Shown here: positions 17,491 through 27,482 of the stretch, one piece after another
How the letters are laid out: every line of letters starts with the position of its first letter
Position numbering within the stretch: the stretch's first letter is position 1
Origin: Bacteroidales bacterium UBA5349
Lineage (GTDB): Bacteria; Bacteroidota; Bacteroidia; Bacteroidales; Tenuifilaceae
Reading direction: 5' to 3'
DNA length: 64,000 bases
Assembly (NCBI GenBank): GCA_002410065.1
Contig: DHQB01000026.1
Location: 62,001 to 126,000, forward strand
Translations under genes and position numbers: made by a program
Notes under the pieces: generated by a model
Databases searched by the model: none
What the model saw: only the letters and a program-made list of their open reading frames with translations
Told to the model about the DNA's origin: nothing

Positions 17491-18954
17491 ATGAAACAAC
17501 TTAATACCATACTAAGCACCTTAAAAACAGATGAGATTATTGGCTCAACCGATATCATCATTTCTGACCTTTGCATCGACTCCCGTGAGGCAAAAGAGAA
17601 CTCACTATTTATTGCACTTGTTGGTACACAGGTTGATGGACATAACTTTATTGATAAAGCAATTGCCTTAGGGGCTAAAGCAGTAATCTGCGAAAAGGCA
17701 CCAAACAATTTAGTTCCCGAGGTTACCTACATTTTTGTTAGCAACTCAAACCAAGCACTTGGATTAGTTGCCTCCGAGTTTTACAATAACCCATCACACA
17801 AGCTAAAACTTGTTGGAATAACTGGAACCAACGGCAAAACCACAACCGCTACCCTACTCTATCGTTTGGCCAATGCGCTTGGTGAAAAATCGGGGCTAAT
17901 TTCAACCATTCTAAATCAGATTGGCGATAAAGCTATTGCAAGCACCCACACTACACCCAATGCCATTGAACTAAACAAACTACTAAACCAAATGGTTGAG
18001 GAGCAGTGCACGTATTGCTTTATGGAAGTAAGTTCGCATGCAATACATCAATATAGAATTGAAGGGCTCAAATTTACAGGAGCAATATTTAGCAATATCA
18101 CCCACGATCATCTCGACTACCATAAAACATTTAAAGAGTATATCAAAGCCAAAAAACTGTTCTTTGATAACCTGCCCACTTCTGCCTTTGCACTAATCAA
18201 TATTGATGATAAGAACGGAATGATAATGGTTCAGAACTCAAAGGCAAAAGTTTCTACCTATTCGTTACGGAGCATGGCAAACTTTCGCTGTAAAATAATT
18301 GAGCAACAGCCACAGGGTATGCTCCTTAATATTGATAATATTGAGGTTTGGAGTAGATTGATCGGCAATTTTAATGCATACAATATCCTTGCTACCTATG
18401 CAACTGCACAACTACTAGATTTTAGCAAAGAGGAAACCCTAACCGCGCTTAGCAGCATGGAGCCAGTAAACGGCAGGTTTGAGAATAGGATTGCACCCAA
18501 TGGTGTGATTGCCATTGTTGACTATGCGCACACACCCGATGCGCTTGAGAATGTAATATCAACAGTAAACTCTATTAAAACCCAGGGCAACAGACTTATC
18601 TGCGTTGTAGGTGCAGGTGGAAATAGGGATAAAACAAAGCGCCCCATTATGACCCGTGTTGCCATACTAGGTAGCGAAATGGTTATCCTCACCTCTGATA
18701 ATCCACGGAACGAAGACCCAATGGATATTATCACCGATATGAAGCAAGGAATTGATGCATCATCGGTGGGGAAAGTACTTACTATTCCCGATAGGCGAGA
18801 GGCCATTCGCACAGCGTGCTTGTTGGCTAATCCTGGCGATATTGTGCTTGTGGCTGGCAAAGGGCACGAAAACTATCAAGATATCAAAGGGGTAAAGCAC
18901 CATTTTGATGATAAGGAGGAAATTTCAGAAATATTTAAAACCCTTACGCCATGA
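17491..18954 (+). CDS. murE: UDP-MurNAc-tripeptide synthetase MurE
   Basis: Adds the third amino acid, probably meso-diaminopimelate in this phylum, to UDP-MurNAc-L-Ala-D-Glu in the cytoplasm. 487 residues with the Mur ligase N-domain, ATP-binding [13 protein letters not shown] (P-loop from about residue 110), the central domain with [20 protein letters not shown], and the C-terminal domain with [10 protein letters not shown] and SDNPRNEDP. The DNPR motif is the known meso-diaminopimelate selectivity motif, so meso-DAP rather than lysine is well supported. Starts directly after the ftsI stop with no intervening base and overlaps mraY by four bases. Confidence 0.97.
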   Translation: MKQLNTILSTLKTDEIIGSTDIIISDLCIDSREAKENSLFIALVGTQVDGHNFIDKAIALGAKAVICEKAPNNLVPEVTYIFVSNSNQALGLVASEFYNNPSHKLKLVGITGTNGKTTTATLLYRLANALGEKSGLISTILNQIGDKAIASTHTTPNAIELNKLLNQMVEEQCTYCFMEVSSHAIHQYRIEGLKFTGAIFSNITHDHLDYHKTFKEYIKAKKLFFDNLPTSAFALINIDDKNGMIMVQNSKAKVSTYSLRSMANFRCKIIEQQPQGMLLNIDNIEVWSRLIGNFNAYNILATYATAQLLDFSKEETLTALSSMEPVNGRFENRIAPNGVIAIVDYAHTPDALENVISTVNSIKTQGNRLICVVGAGGNRDKTKRPIMTRVAILGSEMVILTSDNPRNEDPMDIITDMKQGIDASSVGKVLTIPDRREAIRTACLLANPGDIVLVAGKGHENYQDIKGVKHHFDDKEEISEIFKTLTP

Positions 18955-20189
18955 TATACTACCTAGCACAATTTCTTAGTGAATTAGAGATTCCTGGCAT
19001 GAGGATGTTCCAGTACATCTCATTCCGCTCTGGATTAGCAGTAATAACATCGTTAGCCATATCGATGCTAATTGGGAAGCGAATTATTCTTTACCTACAG
19101 CGCAAGCAAATTGGTGAAGATGTACGTAACCTAGGCCTTGAGGGTCAAATGCAAAAAAAGGGAACACCCACCATGGGGGGAGTTATTATCCTTTTCTCAA
19201 TTCTAGTCCCCGTTCTTCTTTTTGCTGATATTAAGAATATCTACGTAATCATAATGATTGTAACAACCATTTGGTTAGGGATGGTTGGATTTGCTGACGA
19301 TTACATAAAAGTATTTAGAAAGAAAAAGGCTGGTTTATCTGGTAAACTAAAAATATTGGGACAAGTTTCACTTGGCCTCTTTGTTGGTTTAACAATGTAC
19401 CTAAGCCCTGATATAGTTGTACGAGAAACAGTACCAACTGCAAAAACAGAAGTTGTAGATACGCTAAGTGACGTTTCAAAACAAATGGCTTTAAGTTCAT
19501 TAAACGAAAAGACTACAAAAACTACTATTCCATTCTTTAAGAATAATGAATTTGATTACGAATATCTTATACCTTTCAAGGGACCGTGGGCACGGAAACT
19601 AGTTTGGGTAGTTTTTATTGCTGTAGTAATTTTTATTGTTACTGCCGTTTCCAACGGTGCAAACCTAACCGATGGGCTTGATGGACTGGCAACAGGAGTA
19701 AGTGCAATTATTGCAACTACGCTGGGTATTATTGCATACTTGGGTGGACACCTTATCTATGCTGATTACCTTAATATAATGTACATACCGGGCACAGGGG
19801 AACTGGTTGTATTTATGAGCGCCTTTATTGGTGCAGCCATTGGTTTCCTTTGGTACAATAGTTATCCTGCGCAAGTGTTCATGGGCGATACAGGCAGTTT
19901 AGCCATAGGAGGAATTATTGCTGTTTTTGCAATACTTATTCGCAAGGAATTGCTAATCCCAATCCTTTGTGGTGTGTTCTTTATCGAAACACTATCGGTA
20001 ATGATACAGGTAAGCCATTTTAAGCGAACCAAAAGAAAGTATGGTGAGGGCCGTCGAATATTCCTCATGTCGCCTCTACATCATCATTACCAAAAAAAGG
20101 GATATCCCGAGCCAAAAATTGTTACCCGATTTTGGATTGTGGCCATAATTCTGGCAGTAATTACTGTTGTAACCCTTAAAATTAGGTAG
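18951..20189 (+). CDS. mraY: Phospho-MurNAc-pentapeptide transferase MraY
   Basis: Integral membrane enzyme that transfers phospho-MurNAc-pentapeptide to undecaprenyl phosphate, giving lipid I. 412 residues and about ten membrane segments. The motifs KKGTPTMGG (about 63-71), FADDYIKV (about 105-112), [12 protein letters not shown] (about 240) and [11 protein letters not shown] (about 310) are in place, with HHHYQKKG near the C-terminus. It is about 50 residues longer than E. coli MraY (360); the excess lies at about residues 150-205, a polar stretch ([20 protein letters not shown] and on) between membrane helices. The insertion is flagged as a finding. Confidence 0.97.
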   Translation: MIYYLAQFLSELEIPGMRMFQYISFRSGLAVITSLAISMLIGKRIILYLQRKQIGEDVRNLGLEGQMQKKGTPTMGGVIILFSILVPVLLFADIKNIYVIIMIVTTIWLGMVGFADDYIKVFRKKKAGLSGKLKILGQVSLGLFVGLTMYLSPDIVVRETVPTAKTEVVDTLSDVSKQMALSSLNEKTTKTTIPFFKNNEFDYEYLIPFKGPWARKLVWVVFIAVVIFIVTAVSNGANLTDGLDGLATGVSAIIATTLGIIAYLGGHLIYADYLNIMYIPGTGELVVFMSAFIGAAIGFLWYNSYPAQVFMGDTGSLAIGGIIAVFAILIRKELLIPILCGVFFIETLSVMIQVSHFKRTKRKYGEGRRIFLMSPLHHHYQKKGYPEPKIVTRFWIVAIILAVITVVTLKIR

Positions 20190-20191
20190 CC

Positions 20192-21544
20192 ATGGTACAA
20201 GCAAGAAACGAGAATAGAATTGTGGTACTTGGTGGAGCCGAAAGCGGCGTAGGGGCAGCAGCCCTTGCTGCTAAGCAAGGTTTCGATGTTTTTCTATCCG
20301 ACATGGGGTCAATAAAACCAATGTACAAAGAAATTTTAAGTAAGTACAACATACCCTGGGAAGAAGGTAAGCATACTGTAAGCCTAATACTAAGCGCAAA
20401 CGAGGTTATTAAATCGCCCGGAATACCCGATAAAGCACCAATTGTTGAAGAGATTAGGGCAAATAATATCCCTGTAATATCCGAAATTGAGTTTGCAGGC
20501 CGCTACACCAAGGCCTTTAAGATTTGTATCACAGGAAGCAATGGCAAAACAACAACCACAACGCTAATCCACCACATGCTAAAAAAGGCGGGATTAAACG
20601 TTGGCTTGGCCGGAAATGTGGGAAAGAGTTTTGCATTACAGGTTGCCGAATGCAATTACGATTATTATGTAATTGAGCTGAGCAGCTTCCAACTCGATGG
20701 CATGTTCACCTTTAAGGCTGATATTGCTATCCTGTTAAATATTTCGCCCGATCACCTGGATAGGTACGACTATAAAATGGAAAACTATATAAAATCAAAG
20801 TTTCGTATTACCCAAAACCTTTCGGAGGATGAGTGCTTTATTTTCTGTTCCGATAATGATATAACCACAGAACATCTTAAGCAAATTGTGCTGAAAGCAC
20901 AACTACTACCCTTCTCTCAGGTAACACAAGAGGGACAAACAGCCTTTCTCATCGATAACCTAATGCACATTAACCACAATAATAGCGATTTTAACATGTC
21001 GATTGATGACCTTGCCTTAAAGGGCCGGCACAATGTCTACAACTCAATGGCAGCAGGCATTGCCGGTCATATCCTTGACATCCGGAAGGATGTAATTAGG
21101 GAGAGCCTTTCCGATTTTCAGGGTGTAGAGCACAGGCTTGAACCTGTTCTTAAAATTCGTGGCGTTGAGTACATTAACGATTCAAAAGCCACCAATGTTA
21201 ACTCAACGTGGTATGCTCTAGAGAGCATGAATGAACCAGTAATTTGGATTGTTGGCGGACTGGATAAGGGGAACGACTATACTGAGCTTTATCAATTGGT
21301 TAAGGATAAGGTAAAAGCCATTGTTTGCCTAGGAATTGATAACGCAAAGATTCATACTGCTTTTGGCAGCATGGTTCCAACTATAGTTAATACACACTCA
21401 GCTCAAGATGCTGTAACGCAAGCCTACAAACTATCTGCACCCGGCGATGTGGTGCTTCTTTCGCCAGCATGTGCAAGTTTCGATCTTTTTGAAAATTATG
21501 AGGATAGAGGACGGCAATTTAAAGAAGCTGTAAAAAACCTATAA
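20192..21544 (+). CDS. murD: UDP-MurNAc-L-alanine--D-glutamate ligase MurD
   Basis: Cytoplasmic ATP-dependent ligase adding D-glutamate to UDP-MurNAc-L-Ala. 450 residues, the family length. The N-domain has GGAESGVGAAALA (about 10-22), followed by the ATP loop CITGSNGKTTTTTLIHHML (about 110-128), the EL-SSFQLD stretch with LNISPDHLDRY, and the C-domain NDSKATNVNSTWYALE near 335 and LLSPACASFDLFENYEDRG near 415. Starts two bases after mraY ends and lies 16 bases before ftsW. Confidence 0.97.
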   Translation: MVQARNENRIVVLGGAESGVGAAALAAKQGFDVFLSDMGSIKPMYKEILSKYNIPWEEGKHTVSLILSANEVIKSPGIPDKAPIVEEIRANNIPVISEIEFAGRYTKAFKICITGSNGKTTTTTLIHHMLKKAGLNVGLAGNVGKSFALQVAECNYDYYVIELSSFQLDGMFTFKADIAILLNISPDHLDRYDYKMENYIKSKFRITQNLSEDECFIFCSDNDITTEHLKQIVLKAQLLPFSQVTQEGQTAFLIDNLMHINHNNSDFNMSIDDLALKGRHNVYNSMAAGIAGHILDIRKDVIRESLSDFQGVEHRLEPVLKIRGVEYINDSKATNVNSTWYALESMNEPVIWIVGGLDKGNDYTELYQLVKDKVKAIVCLGIDNAKIHTAFGSMVPTIVNTHSAQDAVTQAYKLSAPGDVVLLSPACASFDLFENYEDRGRQFKEAVKNL

Positions 21545-21560
21545 ACACTAGAAAAGTAGA

Positions 21561-22724
21561 ATGGAGAGTATATTTAAAAGGTATTTTAAGGGCGATAGAG
21601 TAATATGGCTAATCATTGTACTACTTTCAGTAGTATCACTATTGGCTGTTTATAGCTCTACCGGATCGCTTGCATACCGGTACCAAGGAGGGAATACTGC
21701 ATACTACTTTATTAAGCAATTCAGCTTTTTAATCACTGGTTTAGTAGTTATTTTTCTTGTACATTTAGTCCCCTATAAGGTTTACTCGCCATTGGCTCCA
21801 ATTCTATTATACGTTGCAATACCCCTATTGCTTGTAACGCTGCTCTTTGGAACTAACATAAACCAAGCTGCCCGATGGCTCGAGATTCCTGGTTTGGGTG
21901 TTACTATCCAAACCTCCGACTTTGCCAAACTCTCACTAGTACTATATGTTGCACGCCTTTTATCGGTTAAGCAAAACGATATAAAGGATTTGAAAAGAAC
22001 ATTCTTTCCATTGGTTATACCTATTGCCATTGTGTGCCTACTTATACTCCCTGCAAACTTTTCAACTGCGTTAATGCTGGCTCTAGTTTGTTGGATTATG
22101 CTCTTTATTGGTCGAGTTAACCTAAAGTATCTACTCGGTTTTAGCGGACTTGGCATTGCGATGGTAGTGCTGCTTGTTTTTATTGTTCTTCAAACCAATA
22201 AGATAAACCGTATACAAACATGGAAGAATAGGATTGAGAATTTCTCATCGGGTGAATCTGGAGATAACTACCAAGCACAACAATCAAAAATTGCCATTGC
22301 CACCGGAGGATTAGTTGGCAAAGGGCCAGGTAATAGCACACAAAGGAATATGCTACCCCACCCCTACTCCGATTTTATTTATGCAATAATTATTGAGGAG
22401 TATGGGCTATTTGGTGGTGTGCTTGTTCTATTTTTCTATATGGTATTACTCTTTAGAACAGGTATAATCATTAAAAAGGCTAAGCGAACCTTCCCAGCTT
22501 TCTTAGCCATGGGGTTAACCCTACTTCTGGTATTTCAGGCAATGGTAAACATGGCTGTAGCCGTTAATCTAATTCCAGTAACAGGTCAGCCGCTCCCTCT
22601 GGTTAGCATGGGGGGCACATCATTATTATTTACAAGTGCATCTTTCGGCATTTTGCTTAGCATTAGCCGGAGCCAAAATAAGGAGGAACTATTTGATGGA
22701 GAAGACCCTCAGGATAATAATTAG
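21561..22724 (+). CDS. ftsW: Septal peptidoglycan polymerase FtsW (SEDS family)
   Basis: SEDS glycosyltransferase that polymerises lipid II at the septum with its partner PBP, encoded six kilobases upstream. 387 residues, about ten membrane helices, with a hallmark conserved stretch (YQAQQSKIAIATGGLVGKGPG) near 230-252, HPYSDFIYAIIIEEYGL and the C-terminal signature NLIPVTGQPLPLVSMGGTS near 330-355. The 3' end carries the murG Shine-Dalgarno sequence and overlaps murG by 29 bases. Confidence 0.95.
   Translation: MESIFKRYFKGDRVIWLIIVLLSVVSLLAVYSSTGSLAYRYQGGNTAYYFIKQFSFLITGLVVIFLVHLVPYKVYSPLAPILLYVAIPLLLVTLLFGTNINQAARWLEIPGLGVTIQTSDFAKLSLVLYVARLLSVKQNDIKDLKRTFFPLVIPIAIVCLLILPANFSTALMLALVCWIMLFIGRVNLKYLLGFSGLGIAMVVLLVFIVLQTNKINRIQTWKNRIENFSSGESGDNYQAQQSKIAIATGGLVGKGPGNSTQRNMLPHPYSDFIYAIIIEEYGLFGGVLVLFFYMVLLFRTGIIIKKAKRTFPAFLAMGLTLLLVFQAMVNMAVAVNLIPVTGQPLPLVSMGGTSLLFTSASFGILLSISRSQNKEELFDGEDPQDNN
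22681..22686 (+). promoter_or_regulatory. Strong Shine-Dalgarno site for murG
   Basis: AGGAGG, preceded by AA, sits nine bases before the murG ATG and inside the end of ftsW. Such sites are rare in this window; it fixes the murG start at 22696 rather than the longer frame from 22636. Confidence 0.75.
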
Positions 22725-23823
22725 CGGTGGTGGCACAGGGGGCCATATATTCCCTGCAATATCCATTGCAAATGCTATTAAAGCACTCAACCCAAGCGCT
22801 GATATACTTTTTGTTGGTGCCGAAGGGAAAATGGAGATGGAGAAAGTACCAACTGCTGGGTACAGCATTAAGGCACTACCCGTTGTGGGATTTCATCGTA
22901 GGATTACTGCAAAGAACCTAAGTTTTCCATTTAAGCTACTTAGGAGCATGAAACTGGCAAAAAATATTGTAAAGGAGTTTAACCCTCACGTTGCAGTTGG
23001 GGTTGGGGGATATGCCAGCGGCCCAATCCTAAAAGTTGCACAAAACATGGGTATTCCAACGCTTATTCAAGAGCAAAACTCGTATGCCGGTGTTACCAAT
23101 AAACTTCTGGCCAAAAAGGCCAACGTTATATGTGTAGCCTACGAGGGAATGGATAAATACTTTCCCAAAGACAAGATTGTGCTGACAGGCAACCCAATAA
23201 GGCAAGGGCTAAACCATGTTAACTCGCTTACAGCTGAGGCACATGAATTTTTTGGGATTCCAAGTGGGAATAAGGCAATTTTAGTTGTTGGCGGAAGCCT
23301 TGGTGCACGCACCATCAATGAGAGCATTCTAAAAGGTATTGATAAACTGGCTGAACTTAATGGCGTTACACTCCTTTGGCAAACAGGCAAACTTTACCAC
23401 GACAACGTAAAGCAAAACCTTGCTGGTAAGGATTACGGGAACATTAAGGTTTTCGATTTTATTAATAGGATGGATTATGCCTACTCTGTAGCAAACGTAG
23501 TTGTGTCTAGGGCAGGAGCTTGTACCATATCGGAACTATGCTTGGTTGGCAAGCCCACCATTCTGGTGCCTTCACCAAATGTAGCCGAAGATCATCAAAC
23601 AAAAAATGCACTAGCACTAGCAAATAGGGCAGCTGCCATAATGATAACTGATTTTGATGCTCCAAAAAAATTAGTTGACCAAGCCATAAGTCTAATTTCA
23701 GATGATAATAAGCAAAAAGAGCTAGGGCAAAACATAGGTAAAATGGCATTACCTAACGCAGATAAAGATATTGCACAGAAGGTGCTTGAACTATCGAGGG
23801 TAAACGGAACAAAAACGAATTAA
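22696..23823 (+). CDS. murG: UDP-GlcNAc--MurNAc-pentapeptide GlcNAc transferase MurG
   Basis: Peripheral inner-membrane glycosyltransferase turning lipid I into lipid II. From the chosen ATG the protein has 375 residues and opens with MEKTLRIIISGGGTGGHIFPAISIA, the expected GGTGGH glycine loop at residues 11-16. VGVGGYASGP (about 95) and the second UDP-binding loop GGSLGARTINE (about 190) follow, with RAGACTISEL near 270. Start choice rests on the AGGAGG upstream and on family alignment. A gap of 71 bases separates it from murC, the longest within the mur part of the operon. Confidence 0.97.
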   Translation: MEKTLRIIISGGGTGGHIFPAISIANAIKALNPSADILFVGAEGKMEMEKVPTAGYSIKALPVVGFHRRITAKNLSFPFKLLRSMKLAKNIVKEFNPHVAVGVGGYASGPILKVAQNMGIPTLIQEQNSYAGVTNKLLAKKANVICVAYEGMDKYFPKDKIVLTGNPIRQGLNHVNSLTAEAHEFFGIPSGNKAILVVGGSLGARTINESILKGIDKLAELNGVTLLWQTGKLYHDNVKQNLAGKDYGNIKVFDFINRMDYAYSVANVVVSRAGACTISELCLVGKPTILVPSPNVAEDHQTKNALALANRAAAIMITDFDAPKKLVDQAISLISDDNKQKELGQNIGKMALPNADKDIAQKVLELSRVNGTKTN

Positions 23824-23894
23824 CATTATAATAGTTGTCTAACAACAAGTTGAGAGCGCGGTTTTAAAATTATTTTGAGTACAGTAAAGAAATT

Positions 23895-25289
23895 ATGGAC
23901 ATCAGCTTAAATAGCATAAAGAGTATTTACCTAGTAGGTATTGGCGGCATTGGAATGAGCGCCCTTGCCCGCTATTTTGCCCATAATAAGCTTTTTGTTG
24001 CTGGTTATGACAGTACCCCAACGGTATTAACTAAAGCACTTGAAGAAGAAGGAATTGCAATACATTACACCGATAGTATTGAGGATATTCCAAGCCAAAT
24101 AACTGATGAACCAAAGGATACACTGGTTATTTACACACCAGCTGTTCCGAAAAACCATGGTGAACTGAATTATTTTAAAACCAAGGGCTTCACTCTAATG
24201 AAAAGGGCTCAAGCGCTTGGGGTAATTTCAAAAGAGTATACAACTGCCGCAGTAGCTGGAACCCATGGCAAAACCAGCACATCAACTCTATTAGCGCATA
24301 TTTTAAATGGAACAGACCAAGGCTGTAATGGCTTTTTGGGAGGAATATCTAAAAATTTTTCGAGCAATTTAATTCTTAGTAATAGCCAACGAATGGTGGT
24401 TGAGGCCGACGAGTTCGACCGAAGTTTCCATAGCCTCGCGCCCGATTTGGCCATTATAACCTCTACCGATGCCGATCATCTGGACATATATAATACCCAT
24501 GCTGAGGTGATAGAAGCGTTCTCAATATTCATTTCAAAGATTAGAGATAACGGAACCCTAATCATCAAGAAAGGCCTAGAGCATATGGCCAATAAGCAAC
24601 AAAACATTAAAGTTTACACATACTCTGCAACCCACGAGGCCGATTTTTGTATCTCAAAAATTTCTCAGCAAGATGGGCTATATACTTTTACACTAAAAAC
24701 ACCATTTGGCAAAATAGAGTCAATTGAGTTAGGTGTTCTGGGAAAATACAATGTGGAGAATGCGGTTGCAGCATCGGCTGCGGCATTGGTTTGGGGTACT
24801 GATATAGAACCGTTGAAAAAGGGGTTAAAATCATTTAAGGGCATAACACGCAGGTTCGACTTAAGATACAAGGGCAAAAAATCGGTTTATATTGATGACT
24901 ATGCACATCATCCAGCGGAGCTTAAGGCTGCCATTACCTCGGTTCGAGCGATGTTTCCAGACAGAAAGATAACCGGAGTATTTCAGCCTCACCTATACTC
25001 CAGAACAAAAGATTTTGCAGCTGATTTTGCAGAAAGTTTAAGTCTTTTAGACGAACTTTTGCTTCTTGATATTTACCCTGCTCGCGAGGAGCCAATCCCT
25101 GGAGTAACATCAGAAATTATTTTAAACCGCGTTAACTGTAACTTCAAGAAAATATGCTCACTCAACAGTGCCATAGAGGAATTAAAAAACATGGAAATTG
25201 ACATACTAATTACCATGGGTGCAGGGAACATCGATAAATTAGTTGACCCAATTGCGAGAATGCTCAAAGAAAAGGAGGATGCAGAATGA
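23895..25289 (+). CDS. murC: UDP-N-acetylmuramate--L-alanine ligase MurC
   Basis: Adds L-alanine to UDP-MurNAc, first of the four Mur ligation steps. 464 residues. IYLVGIGGIGMSALAR (about 11-26) binds the substrate nucleotide; AVAGTHGKTSTSTLLA (about 118-133) is the ATP loop; VVEADEFDRSF (about 166) and STDADHLDIY (about 196) are central-domain motifs; DDYAHHPAELKA (about 335) is in the C-domain. Length fits. Overlaps ftsQ by four bases (ATGA). Confidence 0.97.
   Translation: MDISLNSIKSIYLVGIGGIGMSALARYFAHNKLFVAGYDSTPTVLTKALEEEGIAIHYTDSIEDIPSQITDEPKDTLVIYTPAVPKNHGELNYFKTKGFTLMKRAQALGVISKEYTTAAVAGTHGKTSTSTLLAHILNGTDQGCNGFLGGISKNFSSNLILSNSQRMVVEADEFDRSFHSLAPDLAIITSTDADHLDIYNTHAEVIEAFSIFISKIRDNGTLIIKKGLEHMANKQQNIKVYTYSATHEADFCISKISQQDGLYTFTLKTPFGKIESIELGVLGKYNVENAVAASAAALVWGTDIEPLKKGLKSFKGITRRFDLRYKGKKSVYIDDYAHHPAELKAAITSVRAMFPDRKITGVFQPHLYSRTKDFAADFAESLSLLDELLLLDIYPAREEPIPGVTSEIILNRVNCNFKKICSLNSAIEELKNMEIDILITMGAGNIDKLVDPIARMLKEKEDAE
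25272..25278 (+). promoter_or_regulatory. Strong Shine-Dalgarno site for ftsQ
   Basis: AAGGAGG lies seven bases before the ftsQ ATG, inside the end of murC. Together with the murG site it is one of two strong Shine-Dalgarno sequences in the cluster, both at overlapping gene starts. Confidence 0.7.
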
Positions 25290-26089
25290 ATTATAAGAGG
25301 GCCATATTAGGTTTCGTAAAATGGATGTTTGCCATTGTTTACGTGGTCGTTGCCCTTTCGTTTGTTAGCAAAAGGGAGCAGCAGGTTACCTGTACAGGTA
25401 TTGATATTGAAATTAGCGATAGCCTTCAGAACGCTTTTATTACCAAAGGAGATGTGCTAAGAGTAATTGAGCGTCAGCACTCAAATTTAATTGGAATACC
25501 AATTAGATTGATAAACACGCTGGAGATAGAGCAAAGCCTAAGGGAAATGCAAGCAGTAAGTAGTGTAAGCGCATATAAAGCATCAACCGGAAGACTATCA
25601 ATAAAAATTGAGCAGCGAAAGCCTATGGTTCGGATAATCAACCGTAAAGGCCAGAGTTACTATATTGATCAGGAAGGGAAAATATTATCCCTTTCAAACA
25701 AATTCACCTCCCATGTAATGATTATTAATGGGAATATTAGCGAACCTTATAACGTAAGTCCAAATATTACAATAACAGATTGGGCTAAGGAAGATAGCGA
25801 TGAGCCTTTACCCTTAATCTGCAAATTGTTCGATTTTGCAAAATACATAAGTTCCAATAAATTATGGGCAGCCCAAATATCCCAGATTTATGTTGACGAC
25901 CCCAATAATATTGAGCTAATACCAAGGGTTGGTCCACATACCATACTTATTGGTAACCTTGATGATTACGAAGAGAAACTTGAAAAACTCGAACTATTCT
26001 ACAAAAAAGCCCTGCCCGAAGAGGGTTGGAACAAGTACAAACTCATTAACCTAAAATATCGAAATCAAATAGTATGCACAAAAAGATAA
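25286..26089 (+). CDS. ftsQ: Cell division protein FtsQ
   Basis: Bitopic membrane scaffold of the divisome, 267 residues. A short cytoplasmic stretch precedes one transmembrane helix at about residues 8-28 (GFVKWMFAIVYVVVALSFV). The POTRA-like domain follows (CTGIDIEISDSLQNAFITKGDVLRVIER) and then a beta domain containing SIKIEQRKPMVRII and QGKILSLSN-like segments. FtsQ homology is weak in the periplasm, as usual, but order (murC-ftsQ-ftsA-ftsZ) and topology fit. Its last bases and the ftsA frame nearly overlap; the ftsA start chosen leaves a five-base gap. Confidence 0.88.
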   Translation: MNYKRAILGFVKWMFAIVYVVVALSFVSKREQQVTCTGIDIEISDSLQNAFITKGDVLRVIERQHSNLIGIPIRLINTLEIEQSLREMQAVSSVSAYKASTGRLSIKIEQRKPMVRIINRKGQSYYIDQEGKILSLSNKFTSHVMIINGNISEPYNVSPNITITDWAKEDSDEPLPLICKLFDFAKYISSNKLWAAQISQIYVDDPNNIELIPRVGPHTILIGNLDDYEEKLEKLELFYKKALPEEGWNKYKLINLKYRNQIVCTKR

Positions 26090-26094
26090 CTACC

Positions 26095-27420
26095 ATGGCA
26101 AATCAAAATGAATTCGTAGCAGCAATTGACCTTGGGACAACAAAAATTGTAACGCTAATAGGCAAAAAGAATAGCAACGGAAAACTACAAATCGTTGCTC
26201 ACAGCAAAACAGCATCAACAGGAATTAAGCGAGGGGTGGTCCACAATATCGAGGAAACCGTTGCGTCCATTCAGCGAACTGTTGAGGATGTTCAGCTAAA
26301 ATCGGGCATTATCTTCAGCGATGTTTTTGTTGGTATTGCAGGGCAGCATATTCGGAGTGTTAAAAACCGGAATATCATAAGCCTTAACTCCAACGAGGGC
26401 ATTATTACCATTGAAAATGTAAATGACCTAATTGAAGACACCTACAAAATCCCTGTAGAAGTTGGCGAAGAGATTTTACATGTATTGCCGCAAAACTTTA
26501 TTGTGGATAACGAAAGCGGAATAAAAAATCCAGTAGGCATGTCGGGCAAAAGGCTTGAGGCAAACTTCCATATTGTAATTGGTCAAACCTCTTCGGCAAA
26601 ACATATTGAGAAATGTGTAAATCGGGTTGACCTAGTGGTAAACGACCTAATACTTGAACCACTAGCATCATCAGAGGCTGTTCTTACCGAGGACGAAAAA
26701 GAAGCAGGTGTAGTACTTGTTGACATAGGAGGTGGCACAACGGATTTGGCCGTATTTTTCGACGGAATTGTACGCCATACTGCAGTTATTCCATTTGGAG
26801 GTAACGTAATAACTGACGATATAAAAGAGGGTTGCGCTATACTTCTTAGACAAGCAGAACAGCTAAAGGTGCAATTTGGCTCGGCTCTGGGCGACATTGC
26901 CCCCGAAGATAAAATAGTAACAATACCCGGTATCAGCGGTCGTGATCCCAAGGAAATATCGTTTAAAAGCCTTGCGTATATTATCCAAAGCCGCATGGAG
27001 GAAATTATTAGCTACATTACCTTCGAGATTGAAAACTCTGGCTATGCCGAAAAGTTAAGTGCAGGGATTGTGCTAACCGGAGGCGGTTCGCTTCTCCGCC
27101 ATCTCTCACAGTTGGTAAAGTTTAAAACCGGTTTCGATGTTCGCATTGGCTACCCCAACGAGCATCTTTCAGCCGATACATCCGAAGAAATTAATACGCC
27201 AACCTACTCAACAGGCATTGGCCTAGTGATAAAGGGATTTGAGTACATGGAATCATACAAAAAGTTACATAACGAATCGACAGAATCTAAGTCCGAATCC
27301 GAGTTTGTGAGCCCTACCATCGACAAACAAAAATCAAAAGAGATTAAGAAGAACAATATAGTAGAGCTATTTAAGCGCAAATTCACTGAAATTTTCGAAG
27401 AAAATGATGCGGAAATGTAA
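26095..27420 (+). CDS. ftsA: Cell division protein FtsA
   Basis: Actin-like ATPase that ties FtsZ filaments to the inner membrane and recruits the divisome. The ATG at MANQNEFVAAIDLGTTK is preferred over one seven codons earlier that lies inside ftsQ; it gives 441 residues. Phosphate-1 motif AAIDLGTTKI, the FtsA-specific 1C domain, VLVDIGGGTTDLAVF for phosphate-2 (about 207-221) and GIVLTGGGSLLRHL for the adenosine motif (about 321) are all present. The C-terminus, NNIVELFKRKFTEIFEE, is an amphipathic helix of the membrane-targeting type. Confidence 0.96.
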   Translation: MANQNEFVAAIDLGTTKIVTLIGKKNSNGKLQIVAHSKTASTGIKRGVVHNIEETVASIQRTVEDVQLKSGIIFSDVFVGIAGQHIRSVKNRNIISLNSNEGIITIENVNDLIEDTYKIPVEVGEEILHVLPQNFIVDNESGIKNPVGMSGKRLEANFHIVIGQTSSAKHIEKCVNRVDLVVNDLILEPLASSEAVLTEDEKEAGVVLVDIGGGTTDLAVFFDGIVRHTAVIPFGGNVITDDIKEGCAILLRQAEQLKVQFGSALGDIAPEDKIVTIPGISGRDPKEISFKSLAYIIQSRMEEIISYITFEIENSGYAEKLSAGIVLTGGGSLLRHLSQLVKFKTGFDVRIGYPNEHLSADTSEEINTPTYSTGIGLVIKGFEYMESYKKLHNESTESKSESEFVSPTIDKQKSKEIKKNNIVELFKRKFTEIFEENDAEM

Positions 27421-27482
27421 ATCTGGTAAGGAAAGAGAACAATTCCAATTGAATTAGGTTATAACACAAAATACAAATCGCC

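Noticed and set aside
26583..26996. Open frame of 137 residues on the strand opposite ftsA
   Set aside because: It lies wholly inside the well-conserved ftsA gene and is Ser/Thr-rich without family features, as expected from antisense reading.
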